In this document: one piece after another, positions 47,601-54,877 of the stretch
Position numbering within the stretch: position 1 is the first letter of the stretch
How the letters are laid out: each line of letters opens with the position of its first letter
From: Erythrobacter sp. AP23
Lineage (GTDB): Bacteria; Pseudomonadota; Alphaproteobacteria; Sphingomonadales; Sphingomonadaceae
Assembly: GCF_001542855.1 (NCBI RefSeq)
Contig: NZ_LNBY01000016.1
Location: 118,333-182,332, forward strand
Direction of reading: 5' to 3'
DNA: 64,000 bases
Made by a program: the position numbers and the translations under genes
Notes under the pieces: generated by a model
Databases searched by the model: none
What the model was told of the DNA's origin: nothing
Seen by the model: the letters and a program-made list of their open reading frames with translations, nothing else

Positions 47601-48751
47601 CCTTCAGCGCGATGGGGCACGACACGCATGTAAAAACCAGGAACGCGACCTGCATGGCGCTGGCGACCAACCAGCCGGTCCGGCCCGACCGCAACAAGGC
47701 CATGGCGGCAACGCCGGTCGAGGATGCCGATGGCAATCCGGTGATGAACCCCGACGGCACACCGATGACGCTTCTCCAGGTCAACCAGGAACAGGCGATG
47801 AAGCCGATCTACGATTATGCGGTGATTACCGACGCCATCGAAGGGCTGGTGCTGGTCAATATCGAGACCATGGCCGATGGCGAATTCCGCAACAACAAAT
47901 TGAAGCGCACCCGTTTCGCCGATGGTGCCAAGGCGTGGAATCCCGATGGCGTGCTGAACGGGGCACGCCATATCACGCTGGCCGGCGATATCGCTTACAT
48001 CACGGCGGCCGCAGGACTCGTGACCGTCGATCTGGCCGATCCTGCTAGCCCGCAAGTGATGGCGGTTCGTGCGCTAACCGATGCGCGCGCCTCGACCATC
48101 CAGTTCCGCTATCTCTGGGTCACCGATGCAGAGGGGGTGAAGCTGTTCGACGTCACCGACATGCGCAACCCTGTCGCCATGCCGGAAGCGACGGTGCCGC
48201 TAGCCGATGCGCGGCGGATCTATGTCGCGCGCACCTATGCCTATGTCGCGGCCAAGCGCGACGGGTTGGTGATCCTCGACGTAACCCGACCGCTGTCGCC
48301 GACGATCTACCAGCGCGTGACGCTCGACGGGCAGCTCAACGATGCCGAGGACGTGATCGTCGGTTCGACCAATGCCACGCTGTTCGCCTATGTCGCCGAC
48401 GGGCGGAACGGGTTGAAGGTGCTCCAGCTGACCACGCCCGACAGCCAGCCCAATTTCTACGGTTTCAGCCCCGCGCCCAAGCCCGAACTGATCGCCTGGG
48501 CTAGGACCAAGGGCGTAGCGCTCTCGCTCAGCAAGGGGCTCGATCGCGACCGGGGGGTGGACGAGACCGGCGGGCAGATGGCGGTGTTCGGTCGGCTGGG
48601 CTCGCGCCCGTTCAACCGCGAGGAGATGGAGAAGCTCTTTCTCACCCGCGCGGGCGTGCCGTGGAAGGTAACGGACGAGCCTGACATGCGGGCCTGGGTT
48701 GGCGGCAGCGGCCCATGGCTCGATCGAAGCCGCTCTGCCCTTGCCGATTAG
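44642..48751 (+). CDS. Decaheme c-type cytochrome fused to an LVIVD-repeat beta-propeller
   Basis: A 1369-residue exported protein with a signal peptide ending near GLRA. Ten CxxCH sites are visible at about residues 59, 81, 159, 334, 418, 569, 597, 715, 726 and 833: CFSCH, CVDCH, CGACH, CASCH, CMNCH, CADCH, CKDCH, CFTCH, CGGCH and CTDCH. From ~950 to 1270 are about six LVIVD-type blades (EGLVLVNIETM, AGLVTVDLADPASP, EGVKLFDVTDMRNP, DGLVILDVTRPLSP), predicted to form a beta-propeller, a common protein-binding or substrate-docking module. The heme part should move electrons and the propeller may dock partners at the cell surface. It overlaps the convergent phosphodiesterase gene by 4 bp. Confidence 0.88.
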   Translation: MRVASRLLAVIALMLLAGAMGLRAAEKEKPVKRDYSLVTAAPAPRIQTEEQMAAKSAGCFSCHVRTDQPTMHETPAVRLGCVDCHGGNPNVMGNAELAHDDPAYVAARDTAHVLPTYPESWHWPSSANPKRSYTLLNREDPVFVRFVNPSDYRVAREACGACHIETIEAAERSIMATGAMLWGGAAYNNGILPFKRYILGEAYTRDGKPAKIESPGVPAGTVTENQRARGALAVLYPMPSWHVIPPGDVFRVFERGGRNIASQFPEVGIPNPTGLIQRLEEPGRPDLKQSNRGPGTGLRVAIPVLNIHKTRLNDPFTWFMGTNDQPGDYRHSGCASCHVVYANDREPRHSLIYAQYGRDGQSATIDPTIASLYEGGRGDHQSGGHGAVKEPGHSDDEPVKQKGHPIRHSFTRSTPTAQCMNCHMHQPNIFLNSYLGYTMWDYESDAPHMWPKEQKYLTADEVRAVLDRNPEGAAPKGKWADLDFLRNVYDLNPELKDTQFADYHGHGWNFRAILKRDREGNLLDKEGQIVLPDDPEKWRREGEGKFVEVGVNPGKTVHMMDIHAEKGLQCADCHFAQDSHGNGLIYAEVANAVEIGCKDCHGTPDAYPTLLTSGPAAPPRGTDLSLLRNPDGKRRFEWTYGEHGRRVLVQRSIVDPRLEWEISLVRDSVDPAAADFNAKSARAKLMSKQGAETGLFEFGTGIAPDDRAHGTEEMACFTCHLSWTTSCGGCHLPIEANWKSKSHHYGGEETRNFATYNPQVARDQMFQLGRHQTTKGNQVAPIRSTSALVLSSTNINRERIYVQQPPVASSGYSSQAFAPHFPHTVRLTETKTCTDCHLSVDDDNNAIMSQLLLLGTNFVNFVGLNAWVGLDTGFEAVRVTEWDEPQAVLGSYLHRYAYPDYWRMHVEDNDRELKDWTRGKTFDGDLGGETKAFEQFANIHESTRDAVTCLQLRGEYMFVVEGRGGFRVYDVASIANKGVSERILTAPFSAMGHDTHVKTRNATCMALATNQPVRPDRNKAMAATPVEDADGNPVMNPDGTPMTLLQVNQEQAMKPIYDYAVITDAIEGLVLVNIETMADGEFRNNKLKRTRFADGAKAWNPDGVLNGARHITLAGDIAYITAAAGLVTVDLADPASPQVMAVRALTDARASTIQFRYLWVTDAEGVKLFDVTDMRNPVAMPEATVPLADARRIYVARTYAYVAAKRDGLVILDVTRPLSPTIYQRVTLDGQLNDAEDVIVGSTNATLFAYVADGRNGLKVLQLTTPDSQPNFYGFSPAPKPELIAWARTKGVALSLSKGLDRDRGVDETGGQMAVFGRLGSRPFNREEMEKLFLTRAGVPWKVTDEPDMRAWVGGSGPWLDRSRSALAD

Positions 48752-49599
48752 CGGCGTTCGGCCTTCATTTCGCGCACCATCGGTTTCAGATGCTCGCCAT
48801 AGTGCGCAAGCACATCCCACTCGCCGCAGCTTTCGTAATGCGTGACGAGGTCCCCGCCGTCCCAGTAGTGCAACGCATAGCTGGCCGGCTCGGTGGTAAT
48901 CAAAGCGCGATTGTCGGCGCGGTTCTCGTCGATCTTGCGCAGGTCGAGTGCGACCAGCGGAGCGATCGAGGGCGTGATGCCGAGGGGGATGTCGCGGAAT
49001 CGCGCCGTGACCCGGCGATGCAGATGCCCGCAGTGGATCGCGCGAATCGTGTCCTGGTGCCCTTCGACCGCTTCGGCGAAGCGGAGGATCCATGGCTCGT
49101 CCGGGGCCGGGTCCATCCAGTCGATTCCGCTGACGATCGGCGGATGGTGCATGAAGATGACGCAGGGCGTATCGCTGCCCCGGCCGAGCTCGGCGCGAAG
49201 CCAGTCGCGTCGCCGCTCGCAGAAGGCGCCGCCATGGCGGCCCGCCTCGAACGTATCGAGGCAGATGATCCTGAGGCCGTCGCTCTCGACGACATATTGC
49301 AGGAATTCGCCGTCGCACGGCGTGTCGGGAAAGGCCTGCAGCATTTCCTCGCGGGCATCGTGATTGCCCACCAGCGGCAGCAGCGGACAGGGCATGTCGG
49401 ACAGGATCTGCGCGATCTTGTCGAAGCTTTCGCTATCGCCATGGTCGGTCAGATCGCCCGATAACACGATGTAATCGAGCTTGTGCGGAGCCTTCTTCAG
49501 CCGTTCGAGCACGGCGCGAAAGCGTGTGCGGTTGAGCTCCTCCGGGCGAGCATCGGGATCGAAGCCGATATGGATATCGGTCAGCTGGGCGATCAGCAA
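48748..49599 (-). CDS. Class III cyclic-nucleotide phosphodiesterase-like metallophosphoesterase (CpdA/GpdQ type)
   Basis: A 283-residue calcineurin-like phosphoesterase with the whole metal-site set: TDIH, SGDLTDHGD, GNHD, FMHHPP and CGHLHR. This pattern and length are those of class III 3',5'-cAMP phosphodiesterases (CpdA) and glycerophosphodiesterases (GpdQ). TTG 49599 is chosen because GGGAGGGA lies upstream and the protein then begins just before the first metal motif. Longer frames run into the cytochrome gene. It is last in a four-gene minus-strand operon with a cyclic-nucleotide-binding redox protein, and an adenylate cyclase is on the facing strand, so cAMP hydrolysis is the likely role. 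Confidence 0.87.
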   Translation of the reverse strand: MLIAQLTDIHIGFDPDARPEELNRTRFRAVLERLKKAPHKLDYIVLSGDLTDHGDSESFDKIAQILSDMPCPLLPLVGNHDAREEMLQAFPDTPCDGEFLQYVVESDGLRIICLDTFEAGRHGGAFCERRRDWLRAELGRGSDTPCVIFMHHPPIVSGIDWMDPAPDEPWILRFAEAVEGHQDTIRAIHCGHLHRRVTARFRDIPLGITPSIAPLVALDLRKIDENRADNRALITTEPASYALHYWDGGDLVTHYESCGEWDVLAHYGEHLKPMVREMKAERR

Positions 49600-49630
49600 A
49601 ACGGCTCCCTCCCTCGTGTCGCGCCGGTCT

Positions 49631-51394
49631 TCATTCGCTCCCCATCCCGCTTCGCGCAAGCCCCGCCACCCGCGCTGGCGCCACGCTTTGCGGTCCTTCC
49701 TCGCGCCGGCGGAAGCTTGGCGGGTGATAGCTGTGACACATGGCGCAGGTGGAGGGAACATCCGCCTCGCGCGCCGCGGCGCCCTGATGGCACTCGCGAC
49801 AGGTGGTGAGCGTCGGCAACAGCAGGTCCCGCGCACTGTCGGACGTATCGGCGGCGTGACAGCTGGTGCAGTCTTCCTGCGCATGCGGCGCGTGGTCGAA
49901 GCGGGCGTTGAGGAAGTAATGGTTGCGCTGGAAAACCGGCATCACCGAAGCTTCGCCTCCGGCGCCGGTAGGGATATGGCATTCGCCGCAGACCCCTCCC
50001 TCCGAAAGCGCGCGGACAATTCCGATGTAGTTCTGCGTCGGTCGCCCAAAGTCCTGAAAATAGCGCCCGCCGCGCTTGAATTCGCCAGGTCGCCTCAGGC
50101 CGCGGGTGATCGGCGAGCGCGGAGCCCGGTCCATGGCGATGAGGTCGGCACGCATCTGTGCCACGTCGCCATGGCGGAGCGTGCGATAGGTGGTACCGAC
50201 CTTGTCGTAGACGAGGCTGTGGCAGCTCTCGCAGTCGCTCTCCATGGCCACTGGAAGGAAGCCGTTGCGGTCGTCGGTCGGGCGATGACAGTCGGCACAG
50301 ACCAGTTTCTCGCCGTAGTCGGGCAGATTGCCCGCCATGCGTGCGACGCCATTGGTTGACGACAGGTGCATCGCGTGCGGAAAGCGCAGGCCGTGGTCCT
50401 CGCGCGCCTCTCCATCGAGCGTCACCCGCGTGAGGTCTTCGCTGCCGAGCTCGACATGGACGAGCGCCTGCAACTGCGGGTGATCGGTGCCGAAGTCGTG
50501 CGCATTGCCCAGCGCGGTGTCGGCCAACCTCGCGTCCATGGATTCGTGGCAACTCGAACAGAATTGCTGCGCGGCGGGCTCCATCCGGCCCGCGCCTTCG
50601 TGCTCGGTATGGCAGGTGGTGCAGGCCTCGGGCCCCTCCTTGCCGAAGACATCCGCGACTTGCCACAGCAGCGCATCGCCCGTGCTCATCGGCCCGCGTG
50701 CGGCAGCCAGCCGGTTCTGTGCGGCATGGTCGCCGATGTCCTGGTGGCACGCGAGGCAGGTATCGTCGCGAACCGAAACGAAGGGTGCGACGTGGCAAGC
50801 CTCGCAATTGTTCTCGAGCGCGTGGTGGGCGAGGCTCAACCTGCCCGTGCTCCAGCTCGCATCCCACGCCACCTGGTCGATGCCGTCGGCGCCGGGCTGC
50901 TTGTCGGTGCGGGCCAGGTTGGTCCAGATCGGCACCGCCACGAAGGCGATAAGGATCGCTAGCACGCTGATCCATGCCGCGGCGCGTTTGCTCGGCATGG
51001 CGCTGGCGAGGTCGAAGCGGCGTACCGCATCGCGATTGCCGAACTCGCGCTCTTCCTGCGTCACGGTCACCAGCGTGCGTCCATCGGGCTCGCGTGCGAA
51101 AGCCAGCGTGGACAGGCCGAGCGTCAATCGCCCTCCCTTGGCGGGATCGAACCGCACGCTCGTCGTCTTGCGGCCGTCGAAAGTGAAGTCGCGGGTCGAT
51201 CCGGCTTCGAGCGCGATGCGGCCCCGCTCGTCCACCTCGGCAGACACGTGGTGCTGTTCGACGGCGAGGTCGGCGATGACCACGTCGTTGGTAGTCGCGC
51301 GGCCGATGGTCAGCGTGGAGCCTTCAACTTCCCGATCGCGCACGATCTCGCGACCGGTTGCGGTGTGGTCGACGGTGCGGATGAGGAATGTCAT
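49631..51394 (-). CDS. FHA-domain decaheme c-type cytochrome, inner-membrane anchored
   Basis: A 587-residue protein. Residues ~25-100 form a forkhead-associated domain (LTIGRATTNDVVIADLAVEQ, conserved Gly-Arg), which in other proteins binds phosphothreonine. A membrane helix follows (~138-160). The periplasmic part carries ten CxxCH sites from residue 197: CEACH, CLACH, CTTCH, CSSCH, CADCH, CESCH, CGECH, CTSCH, CRECH and CAMCH. The serine of the usual SxxH FHA motif is replaced (EQHH), so phosphate binding is uncertain. ATG 51394 follows GAGGTG. It lies 10 bp after the b-type cytochrome gene, which probably feeds it electrons from the membrane. Confidence 0.88.
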   Translation of the reverse strand: MTFLIRTVDHTATGREIVRDREVEGSTLTIGRATTNDVVIADLAVEQHHVSAEVDERGRIALEAGSTRDFTFDGRKTTSVRFDPAKGGRLTLGLSTLAFAREPDGRTLVTVTQEEREFGNRDAVRRFDLASAMPSKRAAAWISVLAILIAFVAVPIWTNLARTDKQPGADGIDQVAWDASWSTGRLSLAHHALENNCEACHVAPFVSVRDDTCLACHQDIGDHAAQNRLAAARGPMSTGDALLWQVADVFGKEGPEACTTCHTEHEGAGRMEPAAQQFCSSCHESMDARLADTALGNAHDFGTDHPQLQALVHVELGSEDLTRVTLDGEAREDHGLRFPHAMHLSSTNGVARMAGNLPDYGEKLVCADCHRPTDDRNGFLPVAMESDCESCHSLVYDKVGTTYRTLRHGDVAQMRADLIAMDRAPRSPITRGLRRPGEFKRGGRYFQDFGRPTQNYIGIVRALSEGGVCGECHIPTGAGGEASVMPVFQRNHYFLNARFDHAPHAQEDCTSCHAADTSDSARDLLLPTLTTCRECHQGAAAREADVPSTCAMCHSYHPPSFRRREEGPQSVAPARVAGLARSGMGSE

Positions 51395-51404
51395 GCGCCG
51401 CACC

Positions 51405-52301
51405 TCACCAATAGTAGAACACGCTGACGACATGCGCGATGAGTGCGGCGAGCAGCGCGATGGTCAGCGGCACATGAAAGTAGAGCCAGATTTCGAGCAG
51501 CGCCTTGGTCCGCATCTGGCGGCGGATCTGGTCGATCTGCCCGGCGCGCTTCCCGAGCAAGGAGCGAACCCTCTGCTGGGCGAGATCGCTGGCATCGTCG
51601 TCATAGGCTCTGCTCGTCGAGATATGGTCGAGCGCGCTGCGCGTGGCATCGTGCCGGTCCGGCCCGCGGAATCGTGCGACTACTCCGGTTCCGAGAACAT
51701 CCTGTTCGAGCGCGGCGACGACCATGTCGGTATCCTCGCGCGACAGCGGCTGCGCGGCGGATTTAAGCTGCTTGTCGATCGCCGCAAGGCTCTCGATCAT
51801 CTGTTCGCGCGTCATCTCGCGCCGATTTTCCGAAAGTCTCTGCGGCAGCGCGGCGTAGACCGCGATGCCGTAGACGCCCGAAATGATCACGAGCATCATC
51901 AGCACCCATGCGAGCGTGTGGACGTTCCACCCGAGCTGGAAGCCGGTATGCATGGTGCCGATCACGGTGAGCGACAGGCCGAGATAGACATGCGCGCTGG
52001 TCCACCCCTTGAGGCTCCAGCTGCCCGGCGTCGGTCGCCGCTTGCGAATGCCGAGCCAGCTCAGCCACACGATCAGGCCGGCGCCAAGCGTGCCGAGCGC
52101 GTATCCGTACCAGCTGCCGCCATTGTGGCGCGGTTCGACATCGATCAGCAGGTAGGTCACGATCACGAAGAGCGCGATGAAGACGGCCATCTTCGCCCAG
52201 AAGAACGCGCGGTGCGCAAGAAAGCTCTGGTGATCGGCGGCGTGCCGCTCCTCGATTTCGGCCAGCGTCTCGCCGTCGTCGCGGGAAGACAGCGACGCCA
52301 T
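51405..52301 (-). CDS. b-type membrane cytochrome (cytochrome b561/ferric-reductase-like)
   Basis: A 298-residue inner-membrane protein with about five helices (near residues 35-55, 65-85, 100-120, 130-150 and 265-290) and a soluble loop between helices 4 and 5. Histidines in AHVYLGLSL, GTMHTGF, NVHTLAW, YFHVPLT and LIAHVVSV are placed to ligate one or two b-hemes. Its start shares a base with the stop of the FAD/Fe-S gene (TGATG), and the FHA-decaheme gene follows by 10 bp. The likely job is to carry electrons from the cytoplasmic Fe-S protein across the membrane to the periplasmic decaheme. The family name is tentative. Confidence 0.8.
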   Translation of the reverse strand: MASLSSRDDGETLAEIEERHAADHQSFLAHRAFFWAKMAVFIALFVIVTYLLIDVEPRHNGGSWYGYALGTLGAGLIVWLSWLGIRKRRPTPGSWSLKGWTSAHVYLGLSLTVIGTMHTGFQLGWNVHTLAWVLMMLVIISGVYGIAVYAALPQRLSENRREMTREQMIESLAAIDKQLKSAAQPLSREDTDMVVAALEQDVLGTGVVARFRGPDRHDATRSALDHISTSRAYDDDASDLAQQRVRSLLGKRAGQIDQIRRQMRTKALLEIWLYFHVPLTIALLAALIAHVVSVFYYW

Positions 52302-54751
52302 CACTCGACCTCCTCTTCGAGCCGCGCAACCGTAAGGAAACGCTCGGGACTGACGCGGATCGCCGCGCCCGTGGGACATGCGCGCACGCAGGCCGGTCCG
52401 CCCTCGATCCCGCTGCACATGTCGCATTTGATAGCCAGCTTGGCGGTCTCGCCTTCCTCCGTTGCCTTGCGCTTGCGCCAGGCGAAGCTGGCTTCGCCCG
52501 GACCGGGGCCGGCGCCGAACATCAACCAGCTCAGCAGGCCCGGTTTTTCGGGCGGCTTTGCATCCATGCGGATGACCCCATAAGGGCAGTTGCGCTGGCA
52601 ATTGCCGCAGCCGATGCAGGTCTCGTCGATCACCACTTCTCCATCGGGACCGCGGTGGATCGCATTGGGCGGGCAGTCGGCCATGCAATGCGGATGCTCG
52701 CAGTGGCGGCAGGAAGTAGGCACGTGGAGATGCGCGTAGGTGCGGCCTGCTTCGCGATCGAGGCGGCTGAGGCCGTCATGGCTGTCGGCACACGCCTTCT
52801 CGCAATTGTCGCAACCGACGCACAGTTTCTCGTCGATCAGCAGAACGTCGGTGGCCTCTCCGAGGCCGTTGTCGACGAGGAATTGCGCGGTCCTGGAATA
52901 CATGTCCACCGCACCGCCGAAGCTCGTCCTGCGGCTCTCGACGAAATCGTTGATCTCGCGTCGGGCCGCCATCTCTTCCAAGGCGCGTTCGCGGATCTCG
53001 GGCTTGGCATCCAGTAGCGCATTGAATGCCTCGCCCGAAAAGCGGATCACCTCGCTCTTGATCGCGGCGCGCACGCTGGCTGTGCGTTTCGACCCGTCGA
53101 TCACCGCCATCTCGCCGAAATAGGACCCGGCGGGCAGATAGGACAGGAATACGGGCTTCCCGCCCAGCTTCTTCTCGACCACCATCGAGCCCACTCGAAC
53201 GATATAGATGTCCTGATCGTCCGCCCCTTCTTCGACGACCACCTCGCCTGCGGGAACCGAAACCACTTCGGCCGCGTCGACCAGTTCGGCGATATCGGCG
53301 GGGGTGAGGCCGGCTCCGAAGATCTGCAGGACCTGCCGCTCGATCGAGATGCGATTGACCGCTCGATTGGCGGAAGGCGCGGTGGCGAGCAGCTTGAGCG
53401 CGGCGAGGCGCGAAAACTCGATTACGACGGTCGGTTCGGCCGCACAAATGGTCGAACCGCGCTTGCGGCCCGAGATCAAACCGACCTCGCCGAAGATCGA
53501 CCCGGTTTCGATGGGTACCGTGACCGTGCTGTCGTTCGGGTCGACCTCGACCAGCACCGAGCCTTCGGCGATGGCGAACATGGACGAGCCGGGCTCGTTG
53601 CGTGTGAAGATGACCTCGCCGGGATCAAAGGCGTGGACCGCGCTGTCGAGGATCAGTTCGCGCATCTGGAGCGGGGAGAGTTCCTGCAGGATGACCACTT
53701 GCGTACGGAAGATCTCGAGCCATTCATCGACCGTGCGGCGACCGGGAAGCGCGGCGAACTTCTCTGCAAGAATGGGTTCGTCGGCCGGTTTCAACTCGGT
53801 ATTTCCGTCGAGAAACTCGATGACGTCATACCCCTGGTTCATGCAATGCTTGATCAGCGGATAGCCCGCCAGCGCCCCGATCACATGCATTCCCGGCTGT
53901 GTGGTTTCGAAGCTTGGAGTGAGCTTGGGAAAGGCCGTGCGGTCATCGCTCGCAAACTCGACGCCGCATTCCTCGACGAACGTCCGCGGCGGCTGCGATC
54001 CGGTGCGCGCGATAATCCGATCGCAGCGGATGGTTTCCTGCCCGTCGCGCGTTTCGAGCACGATCTCTCCCTCGCGGATTTCGATCGGGCTGGTCTCACG
54101 GCGTACCGAAATCCGCCCATCCGCTTCCGCCTCTTCGAGCAGCTTGACATTCGCCCCCTTCGCGCGGGCAAATTCGGCGCGGCGGTTGAGGATGGTGACG
54201 ACATTGCCCTGCGCTTCGTCTTCCGCGAGACCGAGCGCATTCTCGATCCCCGCATCGCCCGATCCGATCACGGTGATATGCTCGTCGATATACTCCCCCG
54301 GATCGTCGAGCTGATACTGCACATGCGGCAGGTCTCCGCCGGGCAGCTTGAGCAAATTGGGGTTGCCTTGTGTGCCGATGGCCAGCACCACCGCCTCTGC
54401 CTCGATGGTCGATCCGTCCGCGAGCGTAAGGACGAAAGCACCGGCTTGACCGCCGATCCCGGTCACTTCCGCATTGGTCCTGACCGACACTTCGCCTTCC
54501 GCAACCTGCCTTTCCCATGTTGCGAGGATCGCTTCGCGCTGGCCCGCCTCGAAATCGAGATCGCTGCGCAGCACCAGATTGCCGGGCGTCGCCATCACGT
54601 GCTTGCCCTTCTGGTACTTGTAGATGGTATCGGAGAGATGGTCGGTTTTCTCGAGCAGCATGTGGCTCATGCCGCGCTTGGCCGCATGCGCAGCCGCGCT
54701 CAGTCCGGCAGGACCGGAGCCGACGATGGCAACGCGAACTTTCTCGGCCAA
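52301..54751 (-). CDS. FAD/NAD(P)H oxidoreductase - two cyclic-nucleotide-binding domains - four [4Fe-4S] clusters, fused
   Basis: An 816-residue cytoplasmic fusion. Residues 1-320 form a thioredoxin-reductase-like flavoprotein with an FAD motif GSGPAGL (11-17) and an NAD(P) motif VIGSGDAGIE (161-170). Two cNMP-binding domains follow, ~355-460 (IFGEVGLISGRKRGST) and ~485-590 (YFGEMAVIDGSKRTASV); the second has the canonical FGE and phosphate-binding Arg. Residues 644-792 hold four cysteine clusters: CVGCDNCEKAC, CRHCEHPHCMADC, CIGCGNCQRNCP and CDMC...CVRACP, a NrfC/DmsB-like set. It should pass NAD(P)H electrons to the adjacent b cytochrome under cyclic-nucleotide control. TTG 54751 follows GGGGGGA. 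No redox-active CxxC of thioredoxin reductase is seen. Confidence 0.88.
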   Translation of the reverse strand: MAEKVRVAIVGSGPAGLSAAAHAAKRGMSHMLLEKTDHLSDTIYKYQKGKHVMATPGNLVLRSDLDFEAGQREAILATWERQVAEGEVSVRTNAEVTGIGGQAGAFVLTLADGSTIEAEAVVLAIGTQGNPNLLKLPGGDLPHVQYQLDDPGEYIDEHITVIGSGDAGIENALGLAEDEAQGNVVTILNRRAEFARAKGANVKLLEEAEADGRISVRRETSPIEIREGEIVLETRDGQETIRCDRIIARTGSQPPRTFVEECGVEFASDDRTAFPKLTPSFETTQPGMHVIGALAGYPLIKHCMNQGYDVIEFLDGNTELKPADEPILAEKFAALPGRRTVDEWLEIFRTQVVILQELSPLQMRELILDSAVHAFDPGEVIFTRNEPGSSMFAIAEGSVLVEVDPNDSTVTVPIETGSIFGEVGLISGRKRGSTICAAEPTVVIEFSRLAALKLLATAPSANRAVNRISIERQVLQIFGAGLTPADIAELVDAAEVVSVPAGEVVVEEGADDQDIYIVRVGSMVVEKKLGGKPVFLSYLPAGSYFGEMAVIDGSKRTASVRAAIKSEVIRFSGEAFNALLDAKPEIRERALEEMAARREINDFVESRRTSFGGAVDMYSRTAQFLVDNGLGEATDVLLIDEKLCVGCDNCEKACADSHDGLSRLDREAGRTYAHLHVPTSCRHCEHPHCMADCPPNAIHRGPDGEVVIDETCIGCGNCQRNCPYGVIRMDAKPPEKPGLLSWLMFGAGPGPGEASFAWRKRKATEEGETAKLAIKCDMCSGIEGGPACVRACPTGAAIRVSPERFLTVARLEEEVE

Positions 54752-54877
54752 ACCGCAATCCCCCCGCGAGGCTTGCGAACCCTGTTGTCGTTGTTCCACC
54801 GTATCATAAGCGAAAGTGGAGCGCTGGCAATTGCCGGACCCGCCGGGGCAGGATAGCCCTCCGCCAGAGGAGGAGCG

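Noticed and set aside
52301..54751. Thioredoxin reductase
   Set aside because: The N-terminal domain is similar, but the CxxC is absent and cNMP and Fe-S domains follow.
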